Shown here: positions 17,995 to 28,307 of the stretch, piece after piece
Layout of the letters: each line of letters begins with the position of its first letter
Position numbering within the stretch: position 1 is the first letter of the stretch
Position numbers and translations under genes: made by a program
Origin: Alkalicoccobacillus plakortidis
GTDB lineage: Bacteria > Bacillota > Bacilli > Bacillales > Bacillaceae_D
DNA: 64,000 nt
Assembly: GCF_023703085.1 (NCBI RefSeq)
Contig: NZ_JAMQJY010000001.1
Location: 2,170,001-2,234,000, forward strand
Reading direction: 5' to 3'
The notes under the pieces: model-generated
Told to the model about the DNA's origin: nothing
Seen by the model: the letters and a program-made list of their open reading frames with translations, nothing else
Database searches by the model: none

Positions 17995-19365
17995 TTAATC
18001 GAATGTTACTGTTTCCCAGTACGTAATTAATGTCTCAATTCCTTTATCATAATTCTCTAGATGAAAATGCTCATTCGGAGCATGGAAATTCTCACTCGGT
18101 AAACCAAATCCCATCAATAGGATAGGAATATTAAGCACCTGGTCAAAGGTTTCAACAACCGGGATAGAACCACCCATCCTAGTAAATAAAGCTGGTTCTC
18201 CGTATACTTTCTCATAAGAGTCCGCAGCCGTTTTAAAAGCTGGATGATCGGTAGGTGCTAAAAATGGCTTACCTTTATCAAAACGTTTAGTTGTAACCGT
18301 TACGCCCGGTGGGGTATGAGCCTCCAGATGCTTCTCAATGAATTCAGAAATCTGATCTGGATCTTGTCCTGGCACCAATCTGCACGTAATCTTAGCATGA
18401 GCCTCAGAAGGAATCACTGTTTTGACACCTTCTCCTTGAAAGCCTCCATAGATTCCATTCACTTCTAACGTTGGGCGGATCCACGTATGTTCACGCGCGG
18501 TATACCCTTTTTCCCCAAAGAGTTCTCTTACACCTAACTCGTCCTTTAGCTCCGTTTCATAATCACCTAAGTTCTTATAACTTTCACGTTCTTCTGCTGT
18601 TGGCTCAATTACGTTGTCATAGAAGCCTTCTACTTGAATTCTTCCGTTCTCATCTCGTAAGGTATCAAGCAATTGAACTAACGCATGAATGGAGTTTTGA
18701 ACAGCACCACCGTATAATCCAGAATGCAAGTCACCCTTTGCACCTTTCACATCGACCTGAAGGCTACACATACCTCGTAACCCTGTACATACAGCCGGTC
18801 TTCCTTTTCCAAGCATCGGCGTATCAGAGATAAGCAAAACATCCGCTGCAAGTAGCTCTTTATTATCGGCCACAAACGCATCAAGACTTGGGCTGCCAAT
18901 TTCCTCTTCGCCCTCAATCAAAAACTTTACGTTAAAAGGAAGCTTGCCATTTACTTTAAGTAACGCTTCCACAGCTTTGATATGCATAAATGTTTGTCCT
19001 TTATCATCACTTGCACCACGAGCAAAAAGCTTCTCATCGTGAATAACCGGTTCAAAAGGAGGACTATCCCACAGTTCGACTGGATCTACTGGCTGAACAT
19101 CATAGTGGCCATAGACTAGGATCGTATGAGTATTGTCTGCAGAACTCCACTCACCATACACAACAGGATGACCTGGCGTCTCCATAAGCTCCACTGTGGT
19201 TAGTCCGGCTTTTTCAAGTGATTGAACAGCCCACTCTGCTGCTTTGCGCACATCCCCTTTATGATCTGAAAGTGCACTAATGCTCGGAATACGCAGGAAC
19301 TCAATTAATTCATTTAAGTGATTCTCGCGGTTTTCATGAATGTAAGTCAATACGTTGTTCGACAT
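17995..19365 (-). CDS. M20 family dipeptidase
   Basis: Zinc-dependent cytoplasmic peptidase. Metal ligands and catalytic residues fall in VYGHYDVQPVDP, FARGASDDKGQ and IEGEEEIGSPSL. The C-terminal GGSIPVV and MGFGLPSENFHAPNEHFHLENY motifs are typical of M20A dipeptidases (CNDP-like). The start giving MSNNVLTYIHENRENH is chosen because AAGAGG precedes it closely; a longer frame extends upstream to 19452 without a convincing ribosome site. The length of 456 residues matches the family. It is the first gene of the peptidase-HAD-GNAT operon. Confidence 0.9.
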   Translation of the reverse strand: MSNNVLTYIHENRENHLNELIEFLRIPSISALSDHKGDVRKAAEWAVQSLEKAGLTTVELMETPGHPVVYGEWSSADNTHTILVYGHYDVQPVDPVELWDSPPFEPVIHDEKLFARGASDDKGQTFMHIKAVEALLKVNGKLPFNVKFLIEGEEEIGSPSLDAFVADNKELLAADVLLISDTPMLGKGRPAVCTGLRGMCSLQVDVKGAKGDLHSGLYGGAVQNSIHALVQLLDTLRDENGRIQVEGFYDNVIEPTAEERESYKNLGDYETELKDELGVRELFGEKGYTAREHTWIRPTLEVNGIYGGFQGEGVKTVIPSEAHAKITCRLVPGQDPDQISEFIEKHLEAHTPPGVTVTTKRFDKGKPFLAPTDHPAFKTAADSYEKVYGEPALFTRMGGSIPVVETFDQVLNIPILLMGFGLPSENFHAPNEHFHLENYDKGIETLITYWETVTFD

Positions 19366-19450
19366 AAACCTCTTCCCTTCGTTTGTTAAATATGTAGTTA
19401 GAATTAGTGTATCACAGCACTGTCCAAATGAAACGGTATGACTCCTAGAC

Positions 19451-19486
19451 AAAAAAATGCCAGGAGCTTTTTAACGCCTCCTGGCT
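19451..19486 (-). terminator. Terminator of the SLC13 transporter gene
   Basis: GCCAGGAG/CTCCTGGC stem just after the transporter stop on the minus strand, followed by a seven-T run in that direction (A7 at 19451-19457). Confidence 0.83.
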
Positions 19487-19499
19487 TGGGTATGATTCG

Positions 19500-21179
19500 T
19501 TATCTAAAACTTTCTGGGAATATTGTAAGGTCTATTCCCCATAGAACAGGCAGTAACAAATAGACTGCTGCTATAATGAGGACCGTAGCAATAATATTTA
19601 CAATGAAACCAACACGAACCATCTCAATAATTTTCAGCTTACCTGTTCCAAATATAATGGCATTTGGTGGCGTCCCAACCGGCAACATAAAGGCACAATT
19701 TGCTGCCAGTGCACTTGGTATCATTACAGCATATGGATGAATATTAATAGCTAGAGCAAGTGCTGCAACGATTGGCATAATCATTGTTGCCGTAGCTGTA
19801 TTAGATGTAATTTCAGTCATGCCCATAATAAGTAATGTAGTAGCTACAATTACTAAGAAAATATGCATACCGTCTAATACTTGAAGTTGCTCTCCCATCC
19901 AATCGGATAAACCAGAAGATGTAAATCCTGCCGCAATCGCAAGACCTCCTCCAAATAACAGGAGTACTCCCCATGGAATATCTCTGGAATCCTTCCATTC
20001 CAAAATACGTGAGCCAAATTTTTTAGAAGCTGGCATTAAGAAAAGCGCAGCTGTTGCAGCCATAGCAATCATTCCATCTTTTAGATCAAGATCCGTAAAA
20101 ATCCTTGTCCAAATCAACTCTCTTGTAACCCACATAAAAGCAGTAATAATAAATACGGTTAGTACTGCTTTCTCTTCAAACGACATTTCACCTAATGCTT
20201 TGCGCTCTTTCGTAATAACTTCTTGACCACCCGGCAAGCCTTTAATTGTCATCTTAAAAGCAAACCTTCCTAGGTATAGCCAAGTAAACACTAATAAGAT
20301 TGCTACAACCGGTGCAGCAAAAAGCATCCATAATGCAAAGGAGATCTCTACACCAAATAATTCATTTACCTGAGCGGCTAGAATGATATTTGGAGGTGTT
20401 CCAATTAAGGTTCCAAGTCCTCCGATTGTTCCCGCATAACCAATTCCAAAAATTAAGGCTTTCTCAAACTTAGGAAGCTCCTTTTCTTCTGGTTTTCCCT
20501 TTAAAGCAGAAGCAACCTGTGCTGTAATTGCAAGTCCCATTGGAATCATCATCATAACGGCTGCAGTGTTTGAAACCCACATGGATAAAAATCCTGTCGC
20601 AACCATGAACCCAAGTAGGATACGCTGCGTACTTGTACCAATTAAAGCGATAATCCCTAAGGCTAATCGTTTATGAAGGTTCCATTTTTCCATAGCTGTT
20701 GCAATAAAAAATCCGCCTAAGAATAAAAAGATAATATCATTTCCATATGCAGATGTAACTGTTCCAGAATCAAGAGCACCTGTTAAAGGCAATAATATAA
20801 TTGGCAATAGTGAAGTTGCAGGAATCGGCATGGCCTCTGTGATCCACCATGTCGCAACCCAAAGAGTCACCGCCAGTACAGCTTTCCCTTCAAAAGAAAG
20901 ACCATCTGGTTGGAAGAAAAACAATGTTAACATAAACAATAATGGACCTAGTATTAAACCAACAAGCTGAGGTGTTTTATATGGTTTTTTTACTTCTTCA
21001 TCATTATTGGGGTCCTGATTCTTAGAACCGTTTGACCCTGCTTCAGCCTTATTATTTTGACTAGACGCCTTTCTAGCCGCAGCTGCATCTTTTTGATAAG
21101 AGAATACATTTATTAATCGTTTAGTCTGTCTATGTGATTGCCATAAACTTTGCCAAACACTTTGAGTAAAAGCTCTCAT
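19500..21179 (-). CDS. SLC13/DASS family sodium:dicarboxylate symporter
   Basis: Sodium-coupled importer of C4-dicarboxylates or related anions (559 residues from the chosen start). A cytoplasmic N-terminal tail of about 70 residues precedes about 11-12 membrane segments. Family signatures are WWITEAMPIPATSLLPI, VSNTAAVMMMIPMG, GTLIGTPPNI, TEITSNTATATMIMP and LPVGTPPNAIIFGTG, the two SNT and two TPPN motifs that form substrate and sodium sites. ATG 21179 is chosen for its GGAGG box. It lies next to a CitB-type two-component system, its likely regulator, and a cre-like site sits in its leader. Confidence 0.9.
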   Translation of the reverse strand: MRAFTQSVWQSLWQSHRQTKRLINVFSYQKDAAAARKASSQNNKAEAGSNGSKNQDPNNDEEVKKPYKTPQLVGLILGPLLFMLTLFFFQPDGLSFEGKAVLAVTLWVATWWITEAMPIPATSLLPIILLPLTGALDSGTVTSAYGNDIIFLFLGGFFIATAMEKWNLHKRLALGIIALIGTSTQRILLGFMVATGFLSMWVSNTAAVMMMIPMGLAITAQVASALKGKPEEKELPKFEKALIFGIGYAGTIGGLGTLIGTPPNIILAAQVNELFGVEISFALWMLFAAPVVAILLVFTWLYLGRFAFKMTIKGLPGGQEVITKERKALGEMSFEEKAVLTVFIITAFMWVTRELIWTRIFTDLDLKDGMIAMAATAALFLMPASKKFGSRILEWKDSRDIPWGVLLLFGGGLAIAAGFTSSGLSDWMGEQLQVLDGMHIFLVIVATTLLIMGMTEITSNTATATMIMPIVAALALAINIHPYAVMIPSALAANCAFMLPVGTPPNAIIFGTGKLKIIEMVRVGFIVNIIATVLIIAAVYLLLPVLWGIDLTIFPESFR

Positions 21180-21196
21180 GTGCAATACCTCCAATT

Positions 21197-21210
21197 TGTA
21201 AGCGTTTTCT
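21197..21210 (-). promoter_or_regulatory. cre-like CcpA site before the dicarboxylate transporter
   Basis: TGTAAGCGTTTTCT (plus strand) fits the degenerate cre consensus TGWAARCGYTWNCW at every position. It lies about 18 bp upstream of the start codon, next to the ribosome site, where bound CcpA would block transcription. Carbon catabolite repression is inferred. Confidence 0.65.
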
Positions 21211-21294
21211 TCATTTTGAAGCATTATTTTATATCCGTCCACTATTAAAAACTAATGACAGGACTTATGTAACTTATTAAAGTGAGAAATGTCA

Positions 21295-22014
21295 CTACTT
21301 CTCTCCCAAAAATAGTGACATCATGTATTCATTTCCTTTTGCACTAACTTTATATTGCTGAAGCGGTCTTCCTGAACCTTCGTAGGATACCTCCATTTCT
21401 AAAAACTCGCTCTCTTCTAAATAACGGAGATACTTTCTAAGGGAAACCCTAGATATGGATGACGCTACTGCCAAATCAGCTGTTGAAAACCAGCTATCAA
21501 AATGCTTAATTTCTTTTAGAACTCTTAGAAAAGTATGCTTAGTTATGCCTTTTGGCAGTTCCTCTTGACCCGATTCATCCACTCTGTTTCTGGATAAGAA
21601 TAAATGATCAAGCTCTTCTTGCTTTAATGCTTCTGTTTGAAGTTGATTAAATTGATGTGCGTATTGACTCAATGCCTCTTTAAAACGCTCAAATTCAAAG
21701 GGTTTCATCAAGTAATCAACTGCACCAAATCTAAGCGCCATCTGTATAGATGTTTGGTCATTTGCGGAGCTGACTACGATGACATCTGTCTCCATACTTT
21801 TAGATCTTAGCTCTGTCAGCAGCTCTAGTCCATTTTCATGATTGATGTAAATATCTAACAAGATTAAATGCACTTCTTCTTTCTCTAATATCTCCCATGC
21901 TGTCTTAATCGTATTAGCTGTACCTACTAATGAAAAGCCAGCAACACGCTCTAAATAAATCCCATTAAATTTTGCAACCATGGGATCGTCTTCAATGATT
22001 AATACGTTTATCAT
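21295..22014 (-). CDS. CitB/MalR-type response regulator
   Basis: Two-component response regulator (239 residues). The receiver domain has acidic residues IIEDDP, the phospho-acceptor Asp54 in LILLDIYI and the Lys in YLMKPFEFERF. The C-terminal part holds a helix-turn-helix (TADLAVASSISRVSLRKYLRYLEESEFLE) characteristic of the CitB/DcuR/MalR group that senses carboxylates. It overlaps the 3' end of the kinase gene, so the two are coupled. The adjacent SLC13 transporter is the probable target. Confidence 0.9.
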   Translation of the reverse strand: MINVLIIEDDPMVAKFNGIYLERVAGFSLVGTANTIKTAWEILEKEEVHLILLDIYINHENGLELLTELRSKSMETDVIVVSSANDQTSIQMALRFGAVDYLMKPFEFERFKEALSQYAHQFNQLQTEALKQEELDHLFLSRNRVDESGQEELPKGITKHTFLRVLKEIKHFDSWFSTADLAVASSISRVSLRKYLRYLEESEFLEMEVSYEGSGRPLQQYKVSAKGNEYMMSLFLGEK

Positions 22015-23631
22015 ATTCTACTCCTTGTAACGGCAACTCTGCCCTTAATGTAACACCTTCATCATTATTAGCTAATAGTTTCAGCTCTCCCCCTACTTCT
22101 TCAGTAGAAGTGAGCATTAGATACATGCCATAGCCTCTCTCTGATCCCTTAGTAGAATTCCCTTTATCTAAAAGCTGGTCAAGCTTTTCCTGTGCTATTT
22201 TTGCACCGTTGTCTCTGACTTTCCACAGAATATTCTCTCCATCATAATCAATCGTCACAATTATTTTAGGATTTTTTATTGTCGAAAGTGCTTCAGATGC
22301 ATTATCGAGACTATTGCCAATTACTGTTATAAGAACATTTAATAGTTTAGGCTCTTTCACCACTGGCCATGATGATTCACCAGTAAGACTAATCTCAATT
22401 CCATTATTTTTCACCATATTAAGCTTATTTAAAAGATAGCCTACTAACACTGGGTCATTAAGATGCCTTGAAATCCAACCGACATCCTCTTGATAATAAG
22501 TTGAGATCGTTTTGATATATGTTTGTAATTCATCGTATGACTCCGTATGAACCATTGCAGATACTACATGAAGCTTATTCATAAACTCATGAGTATGCAT
22601 ACGTAAGGCTTCAGCATATGATTTGATTCCTGATAACTGATCCAAGCGCAAGAGTAAACTCAGTCTTGTCCTGAAATGTTGCCATCGCTCCCATACGTAC
22701 TCCATTTGAATCTACAGGCACTCGATTTACTACCAAGCTCAAGTTCATTGAGAGTAACCTGTTGATTACGTTCTATCCTGTCTTTCTTCAAGACATCGTG
22801 CAAGTTAAATTCAGGTATGAACTCAGCGACATCCTGATAGAGTGGACTTTTGTCTAAACCGGCTTTTTGGAGCATCTTCGTCGCAGCCTCATTCACAAGA
22901 ATGATCTTACCACTTGAGTCAATGGCAAGAATGCCTTCTTGTACAGAGGATAAAATGGCTTCCCTTGTTTCTAATAGCTGAGCAATTTCAACTGGCTCAA
23001 GATTCTGCATCGACTTTTTCACTTTAGAAGCTAAAAATACAGCGCCAATGATTCCAGGAATTAGACCAAAAAAGCCACCTAACAATACCATGAATTGACT
23101 CCGATAAACCGCTTCGTTAATGTGAGCAGTCAAAATACCCACGGACACTACACCTATCTGCTCTCTTGTTGTCTCATCAAAAACAGGGATAAATGCTCGT
23201 AATGATTCACCAAGCGTACCCTCGGCAGTAGATGTATATGTCTCCCCCTCAAAAGCTAGGCCCTCATCATTTCCAACAAATTTTTTTCCAACTTGATCAA
23301 AGGTTGGGTGCGTTAAACGTATACGATCCATATCCATCACAACAATGTATTCTACATTCGTCTCAGATTGTACTTCTAATGTATACTCCTGCAATCGTTC
23401 TCTTGTATTCTCATTTGTCAAACCTTCTATAACAACTGGCGATCTCGCAAATGATGTGGCAATGGTCCAGACCTTGTCTTCGAGCGAAATCCTTGTTGTT
23501 TTTGCATTGTCATAAGCAACAAGGATACTCGTACAAGAAAGTGCGATTAATACAACCATACACACAAGTAAAATAATGATCGTTTTTAAACTATAGGTTT
23601 TCTTAGAATTTTCCCTCTTAAAATCACTCAC
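21992..23631 (-). pseudogene. CitA/DcuS/MalK-type sensor histidine kinase, two frameshifts
   Basis: Membrane sensor kinase for extracellular di/tricarboxylates. It has a transmembrane segment (about 13-35), an extracytoplasmic PAS-like sensor with DRIRLTHP and GVVSVGIL, a second membrane segment (about 180-200), and a cytoplasmic PAS (ILAIDSSGKIILVNEAA). The H-box is THEFMNKLHVV and the ATPase has NSLDNASEAL and GYGMYLM. The frame breaks twice, at CCAAGC 22733-22738 and 22642-22647. Changing both to CCAGC gives ELVVNRVPVDSNGVRMGA and TLALDQLSGIKSYAEAL in one 545-residue protein, the expected family layout. It pairs with the downstream regulator. Confidence 0.88.
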
Positions 23632-23734
23632 TTTAATTAACGACCTTTCTTGAGATAACCCTTACATCACTATACTCACTATAACAAAGAAGACTTTAGG
23701 ATAACAGAGCAGGAACGTTCATCGATTCATAAAT

Positions 23735-23773
23735 AAAAAGCCTAATCATAACGATGTATGATTAGACTTTTTC
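23735..23773 (-). terminator. Terminator of the chemoreceptor gene
   Basis: Stem formed by AGTCTAATCATA and TATGATTAGGCT on the minus strand, followed by TTTTTAT; lies just after the chemoreceptor stop and before the kinase promoter region. Confidence 0.75.
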
Positions 23774-23780
23774 ACTTCTC

Positions 23781-25782
23781 TCACCATTTAAATACTTGTA
23801 CCAATTCTTGTAGCTCCTCCGAGAGACTAGATAAGTTTTCGGCTGAACTTGCGATCTCTTCCATAGATGCAAGTTGTTCTTCTGTAGAGGCAGAAACAGT
23901 TTGCATTTCGGTTGTAGTCTCTTCGGAATGAGCTGCTAACTCGTTAAATACATGTACAAATTCTTTTGTCCCTGATGAAACTTTATTTGCTTCTGAGGTC
24001 ACATAGGTGATTTTTTTAACCATGTTCTTTATATGCTGATCAATTGTCGCAAATGATTGGTTTGCCTGACTAGCTACTTTTATTCCATTTTCTACTTCTG
24101 TCCCTCCAACTTGCATCGCATCGGATGCCAAACCGGCTTGTTCTTGAATGGCTAGAATCATATCGCGAATTTGTTCGCTGGCTGCTGCAGATTGTTCGGC
24201 AAGCTTCCTTACTTCCTCAGCAACAACTGCAAAACCTTTGCCATGTTCTCCTGCTCTTGCCGCTTCAATGGAGGCATTTAATGCCAACAAATTGGTTTGT
24301 TCTGCAATTTCTTTAATAACAGCTGTTACTTGATTTATTTCTTTAGAGCTACTTCCAAGTTGTTTGATTCGTTGTGCAACAGTTACGCTTGTTTCTTTTA
24401 TTGTATTCATTTGATTCATACTCGTCTTCACTGCTTGACTACCAGCGACAACTACTTCTTGCACATCTCTTGCTGTAGAGGATGCAACATTCGTTTCTCG
24501 AGCCATTACGTTCACAGATTCTGAGAGTTGACTTGCTTTATTTGTACTGCTCTCCATTCGAGTTCCTTGCTCTTCTGTTGTACTGACAACCTCTTGTACT
24601 GCGGTAGTAATTTGTTCTGTAGCCCTGGTATTTTGTTCAGAGCTTGCAAGTAACTGCTCAGATGCGGCTGCTACTTGTGTCGATTTATCTAATACTCCTT
24701 GAAGAAGGGCTAGGAAAGAGACTCGCATTTGTTCAAAGGAGTTCGCTAACTCACCAATCTCATCTCGTCGATTTTGTTTTAATTCCTTGTTTTCACTAAG
24801 ATCTCCTGTTCCAATGCGTGCTGCAGCTTTGGTAAGACTACGTATTGGCTTTGTAATGGAACGAATGACACCAGAAATAATGATAGCTCCAAGTAGTAGA
24901 GTGATCCCAATAACCGTAAGTGTTGTCCACAGAATTGGATTCACAGTACTATCTACTTCTTTCGTAAAATAGGTACCTGCAAGCTTCCAACCTGTAAGTT
25001 CATTTGTACGAAAGCTCATATATTTCTCTTCCGCTTCAAATGTATATTGAAATGATCCTTCCTCAGATTGATACATTTTTGCAAAGAACTCCTCTTGGGC
25101 AACTGTACCAATTTCATTAGAGGGGTGAGAAATAAAGCTTTGATTTTTATCTAAAAGAAATAAATAACCATCCTCTCCTACTTTTATCGCCTCAAGCATA
25201 CTGGTCAGATTGTTTAATTCTAAATCAATGGCGACAACGCCACTTCCATCTTCTAGAGAACGAGCTAGTGTAACAGATACCTTTTTGGTTGCAAGTGACG
25301 TATAAGGTGCTGTAACAATAACCTCTCCACCCGCTCCTTTTGCTTGCTTGGTACCAGGACCTCTCTCGAATATCAAACGTATCTGGGTACTCAATAAAAG
25401 TTGGTTGATAGATGAATGTACCAGAATCTGTCCCTATTATTACCTGTCCCACATTTGATTGTGAAACATTAAATTGCTCTAGATAACCTGATACTTCTCT
25501 CTCTATACTACTGTCATCTAAAGACACATCTGATAGCTCAGCAGCAAGTAGATTGAGATTCTCTGTTTGTGAGGTAATGTATTGATTAATCATTTGATCG
25601 AGTGTATGTGTACTTTCCTGTGCTTCTTGCATCATCAATTCATTTGTATTTTCCTTAGCACTATTATAGGCAAAGTACCCTATAACAAGTGGTGGCAACG
25701 TTAGGATGAAAACAAAAGAGACAATAAGCTTCAATCGTATGCTGAATCCTTTTTTCTTCTGTTGCTTCTTTTTCCTTGTCAT
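23781..25782 (-). pseudogene. Methyl-accepting chemotaxis protein with dCACHE sensor, frameshifted
   Basis: Transmembrane chemoreceptor. A basic N-terminus (MTRKKKQQKKKG), a first membrane segment, a periplasmic-side Cache domain ([10 protein letters not shown]...[10 protein letters not shown]) and a second membrane segment ([19 protein letters not shown]) are followed by HAMP. The long signalling coiled coil has the hairpin tip [22 protein letters not shown]. The frame breaks at GCTTGG 25346-25351 on the plus strand. Replacing it by GCTGG gives [20 protein letters not shown] and a 666-residue protein, normal for Bacillus Mcp/Tlp receptors. The start is chosen by AAGGAGAG. The ligand is unknown; amino acids or organic acids are typical. 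Confidence 0.88.
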
Positions 25783-25892
25783 TCGTCTTCTCTCCTTTTT
25801 AGCCGAGGGCAGTCCTTTCTCTTTTATCGGCTTCTTACAATTAAAGGTTAAGAGAAAAAACAGTAAAAAAGGCTTAATTAGCAATTTCATGC

Positions 25893-25943
25893 AAAAAAAC
25901 CGAACTGTCGTTCATGCTGGTGGCAGCATGAACGACAGTTCGG
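25893..25943 (-). terminator. Strong terminator of the NAD salvage operon
   Basis: Perfect 20-bp stem (25900-25919 with 25924-25943) and four-base loop, followed by seven Ts on the minus strand. It lies 36 bp beyond the nadD stop. Confidence 0.9.
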
Positions 25944-25978
25944 ACCTCTAATTTCTTATATTGAGTCTTTCAAAAGTG

Positions 25979-26599
25979 CTAGGAATCAGTATCTAGGTAT
26001 AATTGATTGTTCAGTATATATTGATAGCAGCTCTCTGGCAGGAGATAGCGTGGCTCTCCTCCCCTACTAAACTCTTCTCGAATATACGTTGAACTTATTT
26101 CCATAGCTAATCCCTTATCTACCAAGTGGAATCGACCATCATCAGCATTACGCAGCAAAGGAGATTTTGAGATGGTCTTAAGCATATCAATTCCATCACG
26201 GGCCATCACGATGAATTGATGTTCTTCGACAAGCTTTTCACCTTGAACCCAACTGCCTTTTCCGATATTAACTAAGATATCGGCTCCCATCACAAAAAAT
26301 AACTCATCATTCGAATACTGTTCTTTTAACCTTTGCATGGTGAAATATGTGTATTGCTTACCAATTGGAGCATCGAGTTCTTCTGTAGACAGCTCAAATC
26401 TTGAGTCATCCGCTATTGCCAGTTGTATCATCCGGATTCGATGTTCATCATCACTTCTTAAGCTTTTATCTCGTCTCTCTTTAGAAGATGGAAGAAACAA
26501 CATTTTATCAAGCTTCTTGCGATGAAAAATCGTAGAGGCTGTCCAAAGATGTACATTCGTTATGGGATCAAAAGCTGAGCCGTATACTCCAATTTTCAC
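25979..26599 (-). CDS. nadD: Nicotinate-nucleotide adenylyltransferase-like protein NadD
   Basis: Nucleotidyltransferase that joins nicotinate mononucleotide and ATP to form deamido-NAD. The N-terminal GVYGSAFDPITNVHLWTAS corresponds to the GGxFDPxHxGH nucleotide site, but the usual HxGH reads TNVH. The C-terminal ISSTYIREEFSRG matches the ISSTxIR phosphate site. Length (206) is normal. The start lies directly at the pncB stop, making a pncA-pncB-nadD salvage operon closed by a strong terminator. The variant active-site loop leaves open a second, specialised NadD copy, since Bacillus genomes usually hold a housekeeping nadD elsewhere. Confidence 0.85.
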   Translation of the reverse strand: MKIGVYGSAFDPITNVHLWTASTIFHRKKLDKMLFLPSSKERRDKSLRSDDEHRIRMIQLAIADDSRFELSTEELDAPIGKQYTYFTMQRLKEQYSNDELFFVMGADILVNIGKGSWVQGEKLVEEHQFIVMARDGIDMLKTISKSPLLRNADDGRFHLVDKGLAMEISSTYIREEFSRGGEPRYLLPESCYQYILNNQLYLDTDS

Positions 26600-28286
26600 T
26601 TATTCCACCTCGTGGTTTGTATTTTTCCCCGCAATCATCTGTTCTTTTAATTCTCGTAATTCATCTGAAAGGACTACCGGATATACTTCTGGAACTTCAA
26701 GTCGTAAGTACTCTTCCCAAAATGTAGATTTGCTTTTTTGATGATACTCTCTGATTTGCGGAAGAGAGGGCTTTTCATAAACTAACCGTCCATTTTCAAA
26801 AATCTTCTTATGAAGTTCCTCATATGTAAAGTGACGGATGCTTTTTGATTTTAGTGGATTGGTAGGGTGTTTTAAAATTAATTCTTCTTTGCCCTCAAGT
26901 GACTCGTGATCCAAACAAATGTAATCACCCTTCGCCATATGGTTTTGATCATATAACCGATAAACCTTTTTGCGCCCTGGGTTTAACACTTTCTCAATAC
27001 TCTCAGAAATCTTAATTAATGAGATCCATTCATCCTGCTTGGTACTGACCTCCATCACTTTTTAATTCATGATGAAATGGGCTACGCGCTACTATTTTAT
27101 GGACTCCACCTAAGGCTGGATTGTCATACGCCGTAATAAATTTAGTTCCTACACCCCAGATATCAATTTTGGCACCTTGTTGCTTCAAAGAGGCAATGGT
27201 TGCTTCATCTAAGTCATTTGTGGCAGAGATTTTAACGTAGTCCAACCCTACCTCATCAAGTCGCTTACGAACCTTTTTTGATAAATAAGCTAGGTCACCA
27301 CTATCTAAACGAACCGCAACAAGTTTTTGCCCTCTTTGTTCCATTTCTTTTGCAATTCGAATCGCATTTGGAAGTCCGCTTTCTAATGTATTCGTTGTAT
27401 CCAATAAAAGAATGACTTTTTCTGGAAAAGTATCGGCGTATGTTTTAAATGCTTCATATTCACTCTCATGGAACATGATATAGACATGAGCCATCGTTCC
27501 GGTTATAGGAATCGCAAACTCTTTACCTGCTTTCACATTACTTGTTGCATCAAAACCTGCTATGTACGCCATTTTAGCTCCGTTTACACTAGAATCTCTT
27601 CCTTGCGCACGGCGTTTACCCATCTCAAGTAACACATCTCCGCCAGTGACAGTTATTAAACGAGAACCCTTTGTAAGAAGCAACGACTCTGAATTAATGG
27701 TGTTCAGTAGCATCGCTTCAATCCAAATACACTCCCAAACTGGCGCTTCGATACGCAGGGATGGCGTATTGGGAAACACTAAGTTTCCTTCTTCAATTGA
27801 ATATAGATCACCACTAAAACGCAATGCACGCAAATCATCCAGAAATGCTTCATCAAACGACTCTGGTTGTTGGCGAAGATATTCAATGTCTTGCTCATTA
27901 AAATACAAACTAGAAAGCATGGAAATAAGGTGATCTAATCCACCAAATGCTACGTATCCACCTAACTCCCCTCTGTAATCCCCAACCCCACGAACAAAAG
28001 GAGGTTTCCGGTAAAAATCATCATAAACAACGTGATTCTTATGGACATTCTGCTTCCATAATGCGTACATCATCGTTATCGCATAATAATCTACATCAAG
28101 CGCATAATCCTCAGTTGGATTATAAAACGGAACTACTTGATAACCAGCATTGTCACCACAATTTTTACATTCATGTTCAACATTATCATCTTTTAAAAAA
28201 TGCGGATGTCCACATGATGAGCAAATATGTACGAATCTATATTCCTTTGGATTAACAAAATCAAATAGCGTTTTTCCTTGTACCAT
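26600..28286 (-). pseudogene. pncB: Nicotinate phosphoribosyltransferase with N-terminal zinc ribbon, frameshifted
   Basis: Converts nicotinate and PRPP to nicotinate mononucleotide. The catalytic body shows DFYRKPPFVRGVGDYRGELGGYVAFGGLD, SSVNGAKMAYIAGFDATSNV, the TGTMAH motif, VRLDSGDLAYLS and KISATNDLDE. The frame breaks at GCTTGG 27037-27042 (plus strand). Changing it to GCTGG joins GGVHKIVARSP...GGQYQQDEW to the C-terminal ISESIEKVLNPGRKKVYRL domain, about 561 residues. The first ~65 residues are unusual: they hold a CxxC-x14-CxxC pattern (Cys 22, 25, 40, 43), a likely zinc ribbon absent from the B. subtilis protein as I recall it. It follows pncA by 21 bp. Confidence 0.88.
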
Positions 28287-28307
28287 AAAAGTAACTCCTT
28301 TTTCTGA

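Noticed and set aside
26600..27058. A separate 152-residue hypothetical gene
   Set aside because: Its sequence (NPGRKKVYRLYD, PSLPQIREYHQ) is the C-terminal domain of nicotinate phosphoribosyltransferase, detached by a frameshift at 27037-27042.
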